Of a DNA stretch of 64,000 nucleotides, positions 50,972-58,121 are shown piece by piece (within the stretch, counting starts at the first letter, position 1; each line of letters opens with the position of its first letter). A program made the translations under genes and the position numbers. The notes beneath the pieces are model-generated. The model was not told where the DNA came from, did no database searches, and saw only the letters and a program-made list of their open reading frames with translations. Source of the DNA: an uncultured Sphaerochaeta sp. (GTDB lineage: Bacteria > Spirochaetota > Spirochaetia > Sphaerochaetales > Sphaerochaetaceae); the NCBI RefSeq assembly GCF_963676285.1, contig NZ_OY781063.1:1736001-1800000 (forward strand). Reading direction: 5' to 3'.

Positions 50972-51996
50972 AGGTACCCCCCCAAGTGGAGAGTCGGCCA
51001 TCCCAAATCCTTTTCCAGTGCCTTGTCATGGGTGACAATGATAATGGTCGGCATCTCACCCACTGTAAGGCTTTGGAGTACTTCAACAAGCGTAGATCGG
51101 CTTTTTGCATCCAGGAAAGAGGTGGGTTCATCAAGGAGGAGCAGTCTTGCTTTCTGGCAGAGCGTCCTTGAGAGAGAAACCTTTTGCCTCTCTCCTCCGC
51201 TGAGTGTGAAGAAATTCCTCTCAGCAAGATGCTCTATCTTTGTTCTTCTTAGGGCAGTGTCGATCTCCCATTGCCTCTCTTCCCTTGTGAGAGTGGGATT
51301 GCATGCCATAGCTACCACTTCACGGGCTGAGACTGGGAACTGCTGCTCTTGTTGTTGTTGCCTTATGTACCCGATTGTTCTTTTTCCCAGATGGGTTACC
51401 TCGTCTTCCCCTATAAGAATCGTTCCCTTGGTAGGTTTGAGTTTTCCCATCAAAAGGGAGAGCAGTGTAGTTTTCCCCATGCCGTTGTCTCCTAGGATGA
51501 GTAGTCTCTCCCCTTCCTCAAGATGGAAGGAGAGGTCTTTTAGGATTGGCGGACGCTCTGGGTAGGAAAAAGAGAGGTTTTCTATACGTACAGAGACCCC
51601 TCGCACCAGTTTTGCACGCTTTCTCAGAAGTCTGTACATCTGCTCCTGATCATGCATCTCGCCGAGCAACTCCTCGGTCTTGCATTGCAGTCGTTCTATA
51701 CGTTTTTCATAGGAGACGGTTATTCCATGTTGTTGATAATATTCGATGGCAAGTTCACTGATCAGATTGATATGGGCACGCTGTATACCAAAGCGGGCCA
51801 TAAGCAAGGCAGCGGCTTTTCCTGCAGCCGTGTCATGTGCACTGAGACAATCCTTATCCCCGGTATAGGTTTCAAGAAATCGTTCGAAGGCAAAGAGTGG
51901 GGTAAGCCAGTGCCCGTTTTCTGAGAAAATGAGTTGATCATGATTATACACTTCCAGGGTATGGTTGTCTGAAAGTGGCTGTGTATATCGTTCCAA
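50968..51996 (-). CDS. DUF1893 - ABC ATPase fusion (metal importer)
   Basis: This 342-residue protein joins two parts. Residues 8-115 match DUF1893, a cytidine-deaminase-like fold (L-E-V-Y-N-H-D-Q-L-I-F-S-E, A-A-G-K-A-A-A-L-L-M and L-I-S-E-L-A-I-E-Y). A short linker of about 20 residues leads to an ABC ATPase (about 133-342) with G-D-N-G-M-G-K-T-T, a Gln-rich Q-loop region (R-Q-Q-Q-Q-E-Q-Q), L-S-G-G-E-R-Q-K and L-L-D-E-P-T. The TTG start has AGGAG 6 nt upstream. The fusion suggests that the DUF1893 part senses something that controls metal import. Confidence 0.87.
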   Translation of the reverse strand: MERYTQPLSDNHTLEVYNHDQLIFSENGHWLTPLFAFERFLETYTGDKDCLSAHDTAAGKAAALLMARFGIQRAHINLISELAIEYYQQHGITVSYEKRIERLQCKTEELLGEMHDQEQMYRLLRKRAKLVRGVSVRIENLSFSYPERPPILKDLSFHLEEGERLLILGDNGMGKTTLLSLLMGKLKPTKGTILIGEDEVTHLGKRTIGYIRQQQQEQQFPVSAREVVAMACNPTLTREERQWEIDTALRRTKIEHLAERNFFTLSGGERQKVSLSRTLCQKARLLLLDEPTSFLDAKSRSTLVEVLQSLTVGEMPTIIIVTHDKALEKDLGWPTLHLGGYL

Positions 51997-52007
51997 GGTA
52001 TGCTCCT

Positions 52008-52066
52008 AAAAAAAGAGGGCCATGCAAGCAAAAAAGTAGTACTCTTCTTTGCCTTCATGGCTCTCT
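52008..52066 (-). terminator. Long hairpin terminator before the metal-importer operon
   Basis: On the minus strand, 11-bp outer arms (52056-52066 and 52014-52024, one mismatch) enclose a further A/T-rich stem and are followed by seven T residues. The ribosome-binding site of the ATPase gene comes straight after, so readthrough here would control importer expression. Confidence 0.75.
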
Positions 52067-52125
52067 TGTGTACATAGGTAATGAATCAGGAATATGCCCC
52101 TTCATGAGGCATGTTGTGACGTATT

Positions 52126-52563
52126 TTACCGACTAGGCAGAGTGCTGTCAAGGAAACGCCTGATCTCCTCCAATGTGAAGTCAATCATCATGGACAGGGG
52201 GGCCTCCTGTATTCCTACAATTGTCACATTGCATTTACTGATGGGAACAAGGATCTTGTGAGCCTTGCTCTGGGCGATTGCCACCGCCATTGCTGGAGTG
52301 ATCTCTCCATGGAGTGCATCAGAGGTAAGGATTCCCAGGGGACCTACAATGAGGTCAGCATTTCTGCATGCCACAATGACAGGATTCTCTCCGGTTGCAA
52401 TTGCATCAGCACCGCTTTTTAGCATGGCACTGGCTGCCAGGCTGTTGGTCCCAATTCCCAGTACTTCCACCTCTCTGAATGTTTTCTTGATTGCCGCAAC
52501 AAGCGCTTTTCCCAAGCTTCCACCTTGACCGTCGATGACAACGAGCTGTACGTTCTGTTTCAT
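52126..52563 (-). CDS. DUF3842 family protein
   Basis: This 145-residue cytoplasmic protein fits DUF3842 along its whole length: V-V-I-D-G-Q-G-G-S-L-G-K-A near the start, then L-G-I-G-T-N-S-L-A-A-S-A-M-L and G-P-L-G-I-L-T-S-D-A-L-H-G-E-I-T. The Gly-rich N-terminal loop looks like a nucleotide- or phosphate-binding site, but no activity is known. ATG 52563 was chosen over a GTG two codons earlier. It is divergent from the GntR gene, with only 29 bp between their start codons, so the two share a very compact promoter region. Confidence 0.85.
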   Translation of the reverse strand: MKQNVQLVVIDGQGGSLGKALVAAIKKTFREVEVLGIGTNSLAASAMLKSGADAIATGENPVIVACRNADLIVGPLGILTSDALHGEITPAMAVAIAQSKAHKILVPISKCNVTIVGIQEAPLSMMIDFTLEEIRRFLDSTLPSR

Positions 52564-52592
52564 GCACACAGTATAGAAGATAGGAGTTTTCT

Positions 52593-53342
52593 ATGCCAGA
52601 GGTGGATTGTCTTGCAGATTTATTCGCTTCACGATACGATAGCCCCATGCAGTCCCTGAAAAAAGAACGTGTATCGATCATGGTTACCGATGCAATTAAA
52701 GAGATTATCAAAGAGGAGCACCTCAAACCTGGGGATAAGCTCTACAGTGAAAAAGAGCTCGTAAAAAAGCTTGAGGTAAGTCGGTCTTCAATTCGTGAAG
52801 CACTAAGGATGCTTGAAGTATCCGGAGTGGTGAAGGTATATCAGGGAAAAGGGGTGTTTGTCAGTGATCCTTCCGAGCAATCCCACCCGGTGAAGAACTG
52901 GGTAGTGGAAAATGCAGAGGCACTGCGGGAACACTTTGAGGTAAGGCTTTTGATTGAGCCTCATGCTGCATCCCTTGCATGTCGATTTGCTGAACAAAAA
53001 GATTTGGAAGCACTTCAATCCTGTTATGATACGTTTGTTGAAAAAGTAAAAACCGGGGATGTTATTGAATCCATAAGCAGTGACAGTGCCTTTCACCTTG
53101 CTATTGCAAAGGCAACCAAGAATCGTACCTTGGCTGTCTTGATGAGGACGATGGATCAGACGCTTAATGAAGGTTGGTATGCCAGTCTTCATGCACCTGG
53201 ACGACTGGAATCATCCATTGAAGAACACGGGCGTCTGCTTCAGGCCATCCTCAATCATGACCAGAAAGAAGCATCCCAGGCAATGGAAGACCACCTGAGA
53301 AATGCCTTGAAGGACATCCAACACTATTTCGGAACTTTCTAA
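52593..53342 (+). CDS. GntR family (FCD) regulator
   Basis: This 249-residue regulator has a winged helix (S-E-K-E-L-V-K-K-L-E-V-S-R-S-S-I-R-E-A-L-R-M-L) and an FCD domain with D-S-A-F-H-L-A-I and E-H-G-R-L-L-Q-A-I, the His positions that bind a metal and acid ligands. AGGAG 6 nt upstream supports ATG 52593. A GTCAGA-CC-TCTGAC operator lies downstream at the promoter of the MBL/GntP genes, so it is likely their repressor with a sugar acid as inducer. Confidence 0.9.
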   Translation: MPEVDCLADLFASRYDSPMQSLKKERVSIMVTDAIKEIIKEEHLKPGDKLYSEKELVKKLEVSRSSIREALRMLEVSGVVKVYQGKGVFVSDPSEQSHPVKNWVVENAEALREHFEVRLLIEPHAASLACRFAEQKDLEALQSCYDTFVEKVKTGDVIESISSDSAFHLAIAKATKNRTLAVLMRTMDQTLNEGWYASLHAPGRLESSIEEHGRLLQAILNHDQKEASQAMEDHLRNALKDIQHYFGTF

Positions 53343-53351
53343 ATATTTTAT

Positions 53352-53406
53352 TTGACAAAACCTGAGATGTGGGTTTATGTTGTATTCAACTTGTCAGACC
53401 TCTGAC
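53352..53406 (+). promoter_or_regulatory. Promoter and GntR operator before the MBL-fold gene
   Basis: TTGACA (53352-53357) with a weak TATGTT -10 (53376-53381, 18 bp spacing), followed by the perfect palindrome GTCAGA-CC-TCTGAC (53393-53406) at the expected start site. Confidence 0.72.
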
Positions 53407-53434
53407 CTGTTAATACACATTTGAAGGTTTTGTA

Positions 53435-54271
53435 ATGCCTATAGAAATAACTACCTTGATCGAAAACACACAGGGTGAACACACCGGCCTGATCACCGAG
53501 CATGGGCTCTCGTTCCTGATTGAGACTGGAAAGTCTAGTATTCTATTTGATACAGGACGCAGTAATGCCTTTCTCAAAAATGCCAAACTGTTAAGAAAAC
53601 AATTGGATAGCGTAGATCATGTGGTGCTCAGTCATGGTCACTATGACCATAGTGGTGGGTTCCAATCATTTGTCCAATCACGGGCAGATAGAGCCTTTAC
53701 CCTCCATATAGGACAGGGGTTCTTTGTAGAAAAGTATGCACGGTTCAACGCTTCATACCAGTATCTTGGCAATGATTTTAGCCAGGAATACATCAAGGAA
53801 CAGGGAATCACCCACAATACCATTACCGGAAAAACAGAAATTGCTCTTGGAGTATGGGCGCTTACCCATTTCAAACGAAGTCATGCAGAGGAGACCATTC
53901 ATCCAAGATTTGTTCTCAGGGAACAAGCTGGTTGGGTTGAAGACCGCTTTGATGACGAGGTGCTGTTGGTAGTTGAGACAGGAAAGGGTCTTGTCATGCT
54001 GGTGGGCTGTTCCCATCCAGGGATCCTGAACATGTTGGACTCCGTGCAACAAGCCTTCAACAAGCCGGTATATGCACTGCTGGGAGGGACTCACTTGGTC
54101 GAGGCAGATAGTTCAAGGACTGCTCGAAGCATCCAGGTATTCCAGGAGAAGGGAATTGAGGTACTGGGTATCAACCATTGTTCTGGGGCAGAAGCCATCA
54201 ATCTAGCTACCGAACATTCTTCAATTCACTTCCATAACGGAACGGGTTCTAGCCTTATCCTTGAAGGATAG
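53435..54271 (+). CDS. Metallo-beta-lactamase fold hydrolase
   Basis: This 278-residue protein has the MBL zinc motif S-H-G-H-Y-D-H-S-G-G, a further His in G-C-S-H-P-G-I and the Asp in F-D-T-G-R. It resembles the COG1237 group often named after 7,8-dihydropterin-type synthases; that name is a transferred label. No signal peptide is present. It is expressed with a GntP-type permease under a GntR operator, so a hydrolytic step on an imported sugar acid, perhaps a lactone, is a reasonable inference. Confidence 0.85.
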   Translation: MPIEITTLIENTQGEHTGLITEHGLSFLIETGKSSILFDTGRSNAFLKNAKLLRKQLDSVDHVVLSHGHYDHSGGFQSFVQSRADRAFTLHIGQGFFVEKYARFNASYQYLGNDFSQEYIKEQGITHNTITGKTEIALGVWALTHFKRSHAEETIHPRFVLREQAGWVEDRFDDEVLLVVETGKGLVMLVGCSHPGILNMLDSVQQAFNKPVYALLGGTHLVEADSSRTARSIQVFQEKGIEVLGINHCSGAEAINLATEHSSIHFHNGTGSSLILEG

Positions 54272-54302
54272 GGAAAACGATAGAGAGAGTAGGAGGAACG
54301 AT

Positions 54303-55646
54303 ATGGCAGGATGGTATCTATTTCTGGTCATTATTGTCGCAGTTGTAGGAATGGTGCTTCTGATTTCACGATTCAAGTGGCATCCATTCATTGTTCTGTT
54401 GCTTGCGGGATACTTTGTTGGAATACTGGGAGGAATGTCTGTTGATGACTTGATCAACACACTCACCAGTGGTTTTGGCTCAATCCTGGGCAGCATCGGT
54501 ATTGTCATTATTGCTGGTACAATTATTGGTACAATCCTGGAAAAGACCGGTGCAGCATTGACGATGGCAAATTCGATTCTGGGACTGGTAGGAAAGAAAC
54601 GAGCTCCCCTGACCATGAGCCTGACCGGCTACATTGTCAGTATCCCGGTCTTCTGTGACTCGGGCTTTGTAATCCTTTCCCCCATTAACCGCGCCCTTGC
54701 GGCAAAAAGTGGAGTCTCCCTGGCCGTTATGGCAACCTGTCTGAGTTCTGGCCTCTATGCAACACACTGCCTTGTACCACCAACCCCGGGACCGATTATC
54801 ATGGCTGGTACATTGAATGCAGATTTGGGCTTGGTCATTCTGGTAGGATTGCTAGTTTCCATTCCTGTCATGTTGGTTGGGTACCTCTATGCACTGAAGA
54901 TTTCCAGCAAGTTCGATATCCCTGCAAACCCGGAGGTTTCTCTGGAAGAGTTGGTTGAAAAGTACGGAAAGCTCCCCAATGCAATGCGTTCATTTGCTCC
55001 CATTCTCCTTCCCATCATCCTCATCGCTCTCAAGTCTGTTGCAGATTTTCCCTCTGCACCGTTTGGAGAGGGAGGGGCAAAGGCTTTCTTTGACTTCATT
55101 GGTAACCCGGTAACTGCACTTATTCTTGGTGTAGGCCTAGCAGTCACCTTGATACCCAAGAATGAGGGGAAGGGAACTGCTTTCTCCTGGATCAGTGATG
55201 GTATCCACAGTTCAGCCAGTATTCTGGCAATAACAGGTGCAGGTGGTGCTTTCGGTGCAGTCCTTAAGACACTCCCGATTGCAGAAGTGCTCTCAGGTAG
55301 CTTGATGCAGTTGAATGCAGGTCTTCTTATTCCGTTCATCATTGCAGCACTTCTCAAGAGTGCCATGGGTGCTTCCACTGTTGCCATGATTGTTACCAGT
55401 GCCATGCTCGCTCCCTTGATGGGGCAGCTTGGATGGACCAGTGAGATTGCAAAGGTTTTGGCTCTGCTGTCGATCGGAGCAGGTTCCATGACTGTTTCCC
55501 ATGCGAACGACAGTTACTTCTGGGTTGTATCGCAGTTCTCCGATATGGACACGGCAACGGCATACAAGACCCAAACCGGTGTGACCTTGGTACAGGGTGT
55601 GACGACCATCACTATATTGATGATCATCGGACTCTTTGTCCTTTAA
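54303..55646 (+). CDS. GntP family gluconate-type permease
   Basis: This 447-residue inner-membrane symporter has about twelve helices and the GntP motifs: F-K-W-H-P-F-I-V-L-L-L-A-G-Y near the N-terminus, G-T-I-L-E-K-T-G-A-A, and V-S-H-A-N-D-S-Y-F-W-V near the C-terminus. Relatives take up gluconate or other hydroxy acids with protons. GGAGGA 7 nt upstream supports ATG 54303. The MBL-fold enzyme and GntR regulator just before it form one functional unit with it. Confidence 0.93.
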   Translation: MAGWYLFLVIIVAVVGMVLLISRFKWHPFIVLLLAGYFVGILGGMSVDDLINTLTSGFGSILGSIGIVIIAGTIIGTILEKTGAALTMANSILGLVGKKRAPLTMSLTGYIVSIPVFCDSGFVILSPINRALAAKSGVSLAVMATCLSSGLYATHCLVPPTPGPIIMAGTLNADLGLVILVGLLVSIPVMLVGYLYALKISSKFDIPANPEVSLEELVEKYGKLPNAMRSFAPILLPIILIALKSVADFPSAPFGEGGAKAFFDFIGNPVTALILGVGLAVTLIPKNEGKGTAFSWISDGIHSSASILAITGAGGAFGAVLKTLPIAEVLSGSLMQLNAGLLIPFIIAALLKSAMGASTVAMIVTSAMLAPLMGQLGWTSEIAKVLALLSIGAGSMTVSHANDSYFWVVSQFSDMDTATAYKTQTGVTLVQGVTTITILMIIGLFVL

Positions 55647-55700
55647 TGACTGAGAAAAGTGGTGTTGGGCTGATGCCCAGCATCACTATCTGGGGGAATT

Positions 55701-56333
55701 ATGGATCCGATAAAATGGTATTATCAGCGAAGGATGCTTAATGCAATGGTGCAGAACAAATGGGAGGAGGCTGAAAGCTTCACCCACAAGCTCATAAACC
55801 ATGAGGGACCCTCCATGGGGTTGCATTATAATCTTGCCCTGATAGCGCTTGGTTCGGGGGACAAGGAAAAGGCCTATGATGTTTTGGTAAAGGCCGTCCT
55901 ACGCTACGGAGAGAGCTTGCGTCTGTGCCGTTTGCTTGGAGATATCGCCTACCTTTCCGGAAAAGGGGAGGAGGCAATACACTGGTATACATCCGCCTTG
56001 GATGATGATCCATCTGAAAAAGAGGAGTACCTGATGAGGCTCCGCTTGGATTTGCTCTCCTCTGAAAAAAACTATACCAAGGCTTTAGATGTATGTGCCC
56101 TTCTTCCTGAGGCTGAAAAACGCATGGTCTCTAATCCTGAAGATGCGCGTTCATTATATGAACGTATCGTACAAGATGATCCTTCACAGGCAGAGGCTTG
56201 GAACAATCTTGGATGCCTGGCACTCGATCACTTCAATGACAAAAGGTCAGCAATTGAGTTCTTCACCAGAACTTTGGAGTTGGTTGATCATCAAGGAGCA
56301 GCCAAGAACCTGGCACGTGCCCGGAAAGCCTGA
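55701..56333 (+). CDS. Tetratricopeptide repeat protein
   Basis: This 210-residue helical protein is built of TPR-like units; G-L-H-Y-N-L-A-L-I-A-L-G-S-G-D-K-E-K-A-Y and A-W-N-N-L-G-C-L-A-L show the canonical W/L-G-Y/A-A-P spacing. There is no signal peptide or membrane helix. It is likely a cytoplasmic scaffold of unknown partner. Its stop codon abuts that of the convergent rlmE. Confidence 0.8.
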   Translation: MDPIKWYYQRRMLNAMVQNKWEEAESFTHKLINHEGPSMGLHYNLALIALGSGDKEKAYDVLVKAVLRYGESLRLCRLLGDIAYLSGKGEEAIHWYTSALDDDPSEKEEYLMRLRLDLLSSEKNYTKALDVCALLPEAEKRMVSNPEDARSLYERIVQDDPSQAEAWNNLGCLALDHFNDKRSAIEFFTRTLELVDHQGAAKNLARARKA

Positions 56334-56939
56334 TCAGGAATCCTTCCTGTCCAACCCCACCAGATAAATCTCAAATGAGTCATCCCTGCAGGCCTTTGGC
56401 TTGTAGGGTTTTACTTTATTGAAGAGAGTTCTCATCAATTGCAGGAGTTCAACCTGTCCTCCACCCTGAAAGATCTTCACCACAAGATTTCCATGGGGCT
56501 TCAGATGGTCCTTGGCAAGATAGATGACCTGTTCTGCGAGGTTCTCACTCCTCGCTGTATCGACACTTCTGTTTCCCATCGTCATAGGAGCTGCATCGCT
56601 GATGATTGCATTATACGGACCATGTTGCACCAAAATTTCCCTGATATCCTTCGAGAATGCATCACCCACATACGCGGTGACCGTTGGAGGTACTGGGTTC
56701 AGGTTCAAGGGATTCAGGTCAACAGCTATGATGCTTCCTTTTCCCTTGATAAGGTTTCTGTGTGTATATAATGTCCACGATCCGGGAGCTGCTCCGACAT
56801 CCAATACGGAGTCCCCACTCTTAACCAGGTTGAAATGTTGTTGTAGCTCTTCCAGTTTATAGACGGAGCGAGCTGGATAGCCTTCCTTGTGTGCTCGTTT
56901 TGTATAGGAGTCTGCACGGTCCCTTCTGCTTGTTGCCAT
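56334..56939 (-). CDS. rlmE: 23S rRNA 2'-O-ribose methyltransferase RlmE
   Basis: This 201-residue FtsJ/RrmJ enzyme methylates the 2'-O of U2552 (E. coli numbering) in 23S rRNA. The K-D-K-E tetrad is present: Lys in S-V-Y-K-L-E-E, Asp in I-S-D-A-A-P, Lys in V-V-K-I-F-Q-G and Glu in S-F-E-I-Y-L-V-G. The SAM loop is L-D-V-G-A-A-P-G-S-W. Length and motifs are typical. Confidence 0.95.
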   Translation of the reverse strand: MATSRRDRADSYTKRAHKEGYPARSVYKLEELQQHFNLVKSGDSVLDVGAAPGSWTLYTHRNLIKGKGSIIAVDLNPLNLNPVPPTVTAYVGDAFSKDIREILVQHGPYNAIISDAAPMTMGNRSVDTARSENLAEQVIYLAKDHLKPHGNLVVKIFQGGGQVELLQLMRTLFNKVKPYKPKACRDDSFEIYLVGLDRKDS

Positions 56940-56986
56940 AATCCAACTATAGCAAACATTTGAAGGAGTCGGAAGAGCATAAAGAT

Positions 56987-57108
56987 GGTGCCAGCGGTAT
57001 TGTGGGGTGGGGAGAGAGAACCGCTGGCACCAAAGAAATCACACTTTAAGGAGGTTTGAAAAAAACTGTTGCTCTGTTCTGCCTATAGTATTGCAACTAG
57101 TGTGCCAA
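56987..57108 (+). repeat. Hairpin/SD element, copy 1
   Basis: A perfect 12-bp hairpin (GGTGCCAGCGGT at 56987-56998 with its complement at 57020-57031) is followed by AAGGAGG (57048-57054) and about 50 bases closely matching copy 2, starting TTGAAAAAAACTG. An extra C after the A run breaks the frame relative to copy 2, and the resulting frame stops after 10 codons. It may be a decayed copy of a small gene or a structured RNA. Confidence 0.6.
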
Positions 57109-57236
57109 TTATCCAAAAACAGCACACTAAGCAATAAATAATCACTAAAAGTCAGTAATTCAACGTGAGCTAAGTAGAAGAGTGGTGTGAAAAATTGTTA
57201 CACTATTTAAAAATTTCACAGAGAAGGGCAAAAAGG

Positions 57237-57422
57237 AGGGTGCCAAAAGAGGTTTGGGGAAAATCTCTTGGCACCCTGTCGGTATAAAAGGAGGAGTATG
57301 AAAAAAATGTTGCTCTGTTCTATCTATAACAGTGCAATAAGCGTGCCAAGAGCAAAACTGGGAATAGAGCCTTCAAATAGGGATTAGGGTGGAAAAAGAG
57401 TGTGCATTGCTTTCACACTCTT
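57237..57422 (+). repeat. Hairpin/SD element, copy 2
   Basis: A 10-bp hairpin (57237-57246 with 57268-57277, extended by 3 bp after one mismatch) shares GGTGCCA / TGGCACC with copy 1. AAGGAGG (57288-57294) and a 29-codon frame follow. A second 9-bp hairpin (57396-57404 with 57414-57422) closes the unit. Confidence 0.65.
57298..57387 (+). CDS. Micro-ORF with strong ribosome-binding site
   Basis: A 29-residue frame starts at ATG 57298, 3 nt after an AAGGAGGAG-type sequence, and begins M-K-K-M-L-L-C-S-I-Y-N-S. The N-terminus is hydrophobic and the C-terminus polar and charged. Translating the aligned part of copy 1 in the matching frame gives a similar peptide (L-L-C-S-A-Y-S-I-A-T-S-V-P against L-L-C-S-I-Y-N-S-A-I-S-V-P). 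It may be a real small membrane-associated peptide, a leader peptide, or chance coding inside a structured RNA. Confidence 0.4.
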   Translation: MKKMLLCSIYNSAISVPRAKLGIEPSNRD

Positions 57423-57447
57423 GGAAAGGTGTGCAAATTTTGCTCAA

Positions 57448-57474
57448 TTGACGTTGTCTCCTTCCCTATATACT
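57448..57474 (+). promoter_or_regulatory. Promoter of the rhomboid gene
   Basis: TTGACG (57448-57453) and TATACT (57469-57474), spacing 15 bp. The start would fall at about 57481, two bases before ATG 57483, so the mRNA may be leaderless. Confidence 0.5.
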
Positions 57475-57482
57475 GTATGTCT

Positions 57483-58121
57483 ATGAAAAAGAGCACTGTT
57501 TTGAACCGGAGATTCCGGGATACTACCTATAAAAATGTTACGCTCAAGTTGGTTATCATCAACGTCTTGGTGTATCTCGTCACCTCGATGGTCTATCCGA
57601 GGCTTACCTACTATCTTGCAATGATTCCCTCCTTGGTGTTGGGAGGATATCTCTGGCAACCCTTTACCTACATGTTTGTGCATGGAGGGTTCAGTCATCT
57701 GCTATTCAACATGCTGAGTCTCTTCATCTTTGGCTCGATGGTTGAGCGTAGGATAGGAAGCAAGGAATTCCTCCTGTTCTATCTCCTGACTGGTCTGTTC
57801 AGTGGAATTGTCAGTTTCTTCAGTTACTATCTAGCCGGGACGAATGTCATTCTTGTGGGTGCCTCGGGAGCTATCTATGGAGTGCTCTTGATGTTCGCAG
57901 TCTTCTATCCTTACTCGGTAATCTTCGTCTTTGGTCTCATTCCCATCAGAGCCCCGATCCTGGTCATCTTGTATGCTCTCATTGAACTTTCCAGCCATGT
58001 ATTTGGAGCTGGGGGAAATGTGGCGCACCTTACCCACCTCAGTGGTTTGATATTCGGGTACCTGTACTGCAGGATCCGAATGAGGATCAATCCTTTGGAG
58101 GTATTCAGGCGAACACTCTAG
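57483..58121 (+). CDS. Rhomboid family intramembrane serine protease
   Basis: This 212-residue six-helix membrane protease has the catalytic Ser in G-A-S-G-A-I-Y-G and the His in A-H-L-T-H-L-S-G. H-G-G-F-S-H-L-L-F-N-M forms the conserved oxyanion-side block. It cleaves single-pass membrane proteins within the bilayer. ATG 57477 and ATG 57483 are both possible starts. Neither has a ribosome-binding site, which fits a leaderless transcript. The gene ends convergently with the adenosine deaminase, overlapping by 4 bp. Confidence 0.93.
   Translation: MKKSTVLNRRFRDTTYKNVTLKLVIINVLVYLVTSMVYPRLTYYLAMIPSLVLGGYLWQPFTYMFVHGGFSHLLFNMLSLFIFGSMVERRIGSKEFLLFYLLTGLFSGIVSFFSYYLAGTNVILVGASGAIYGVLLMFAVFYPYSVIFVFGLIPIRAPILVILYALIELSSHVFGAGGNVAHLTHLSGLIFGYLYCRIRMRINPLEVFRRTL

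Noticed and set aside
54887..55489. 200-codon minus-strand frame inside the GntP gene
   Set aside because: Shadow frame, rich in residues complementary to membrane-helix codons.
57186..57220. TGTGAAA...TTTCACA inverted repeat between the two hairpin elements as a separate gene or terminator
   Set aside because: Weak AT-rich stem with a 21-nt loop; too little evidence to call.
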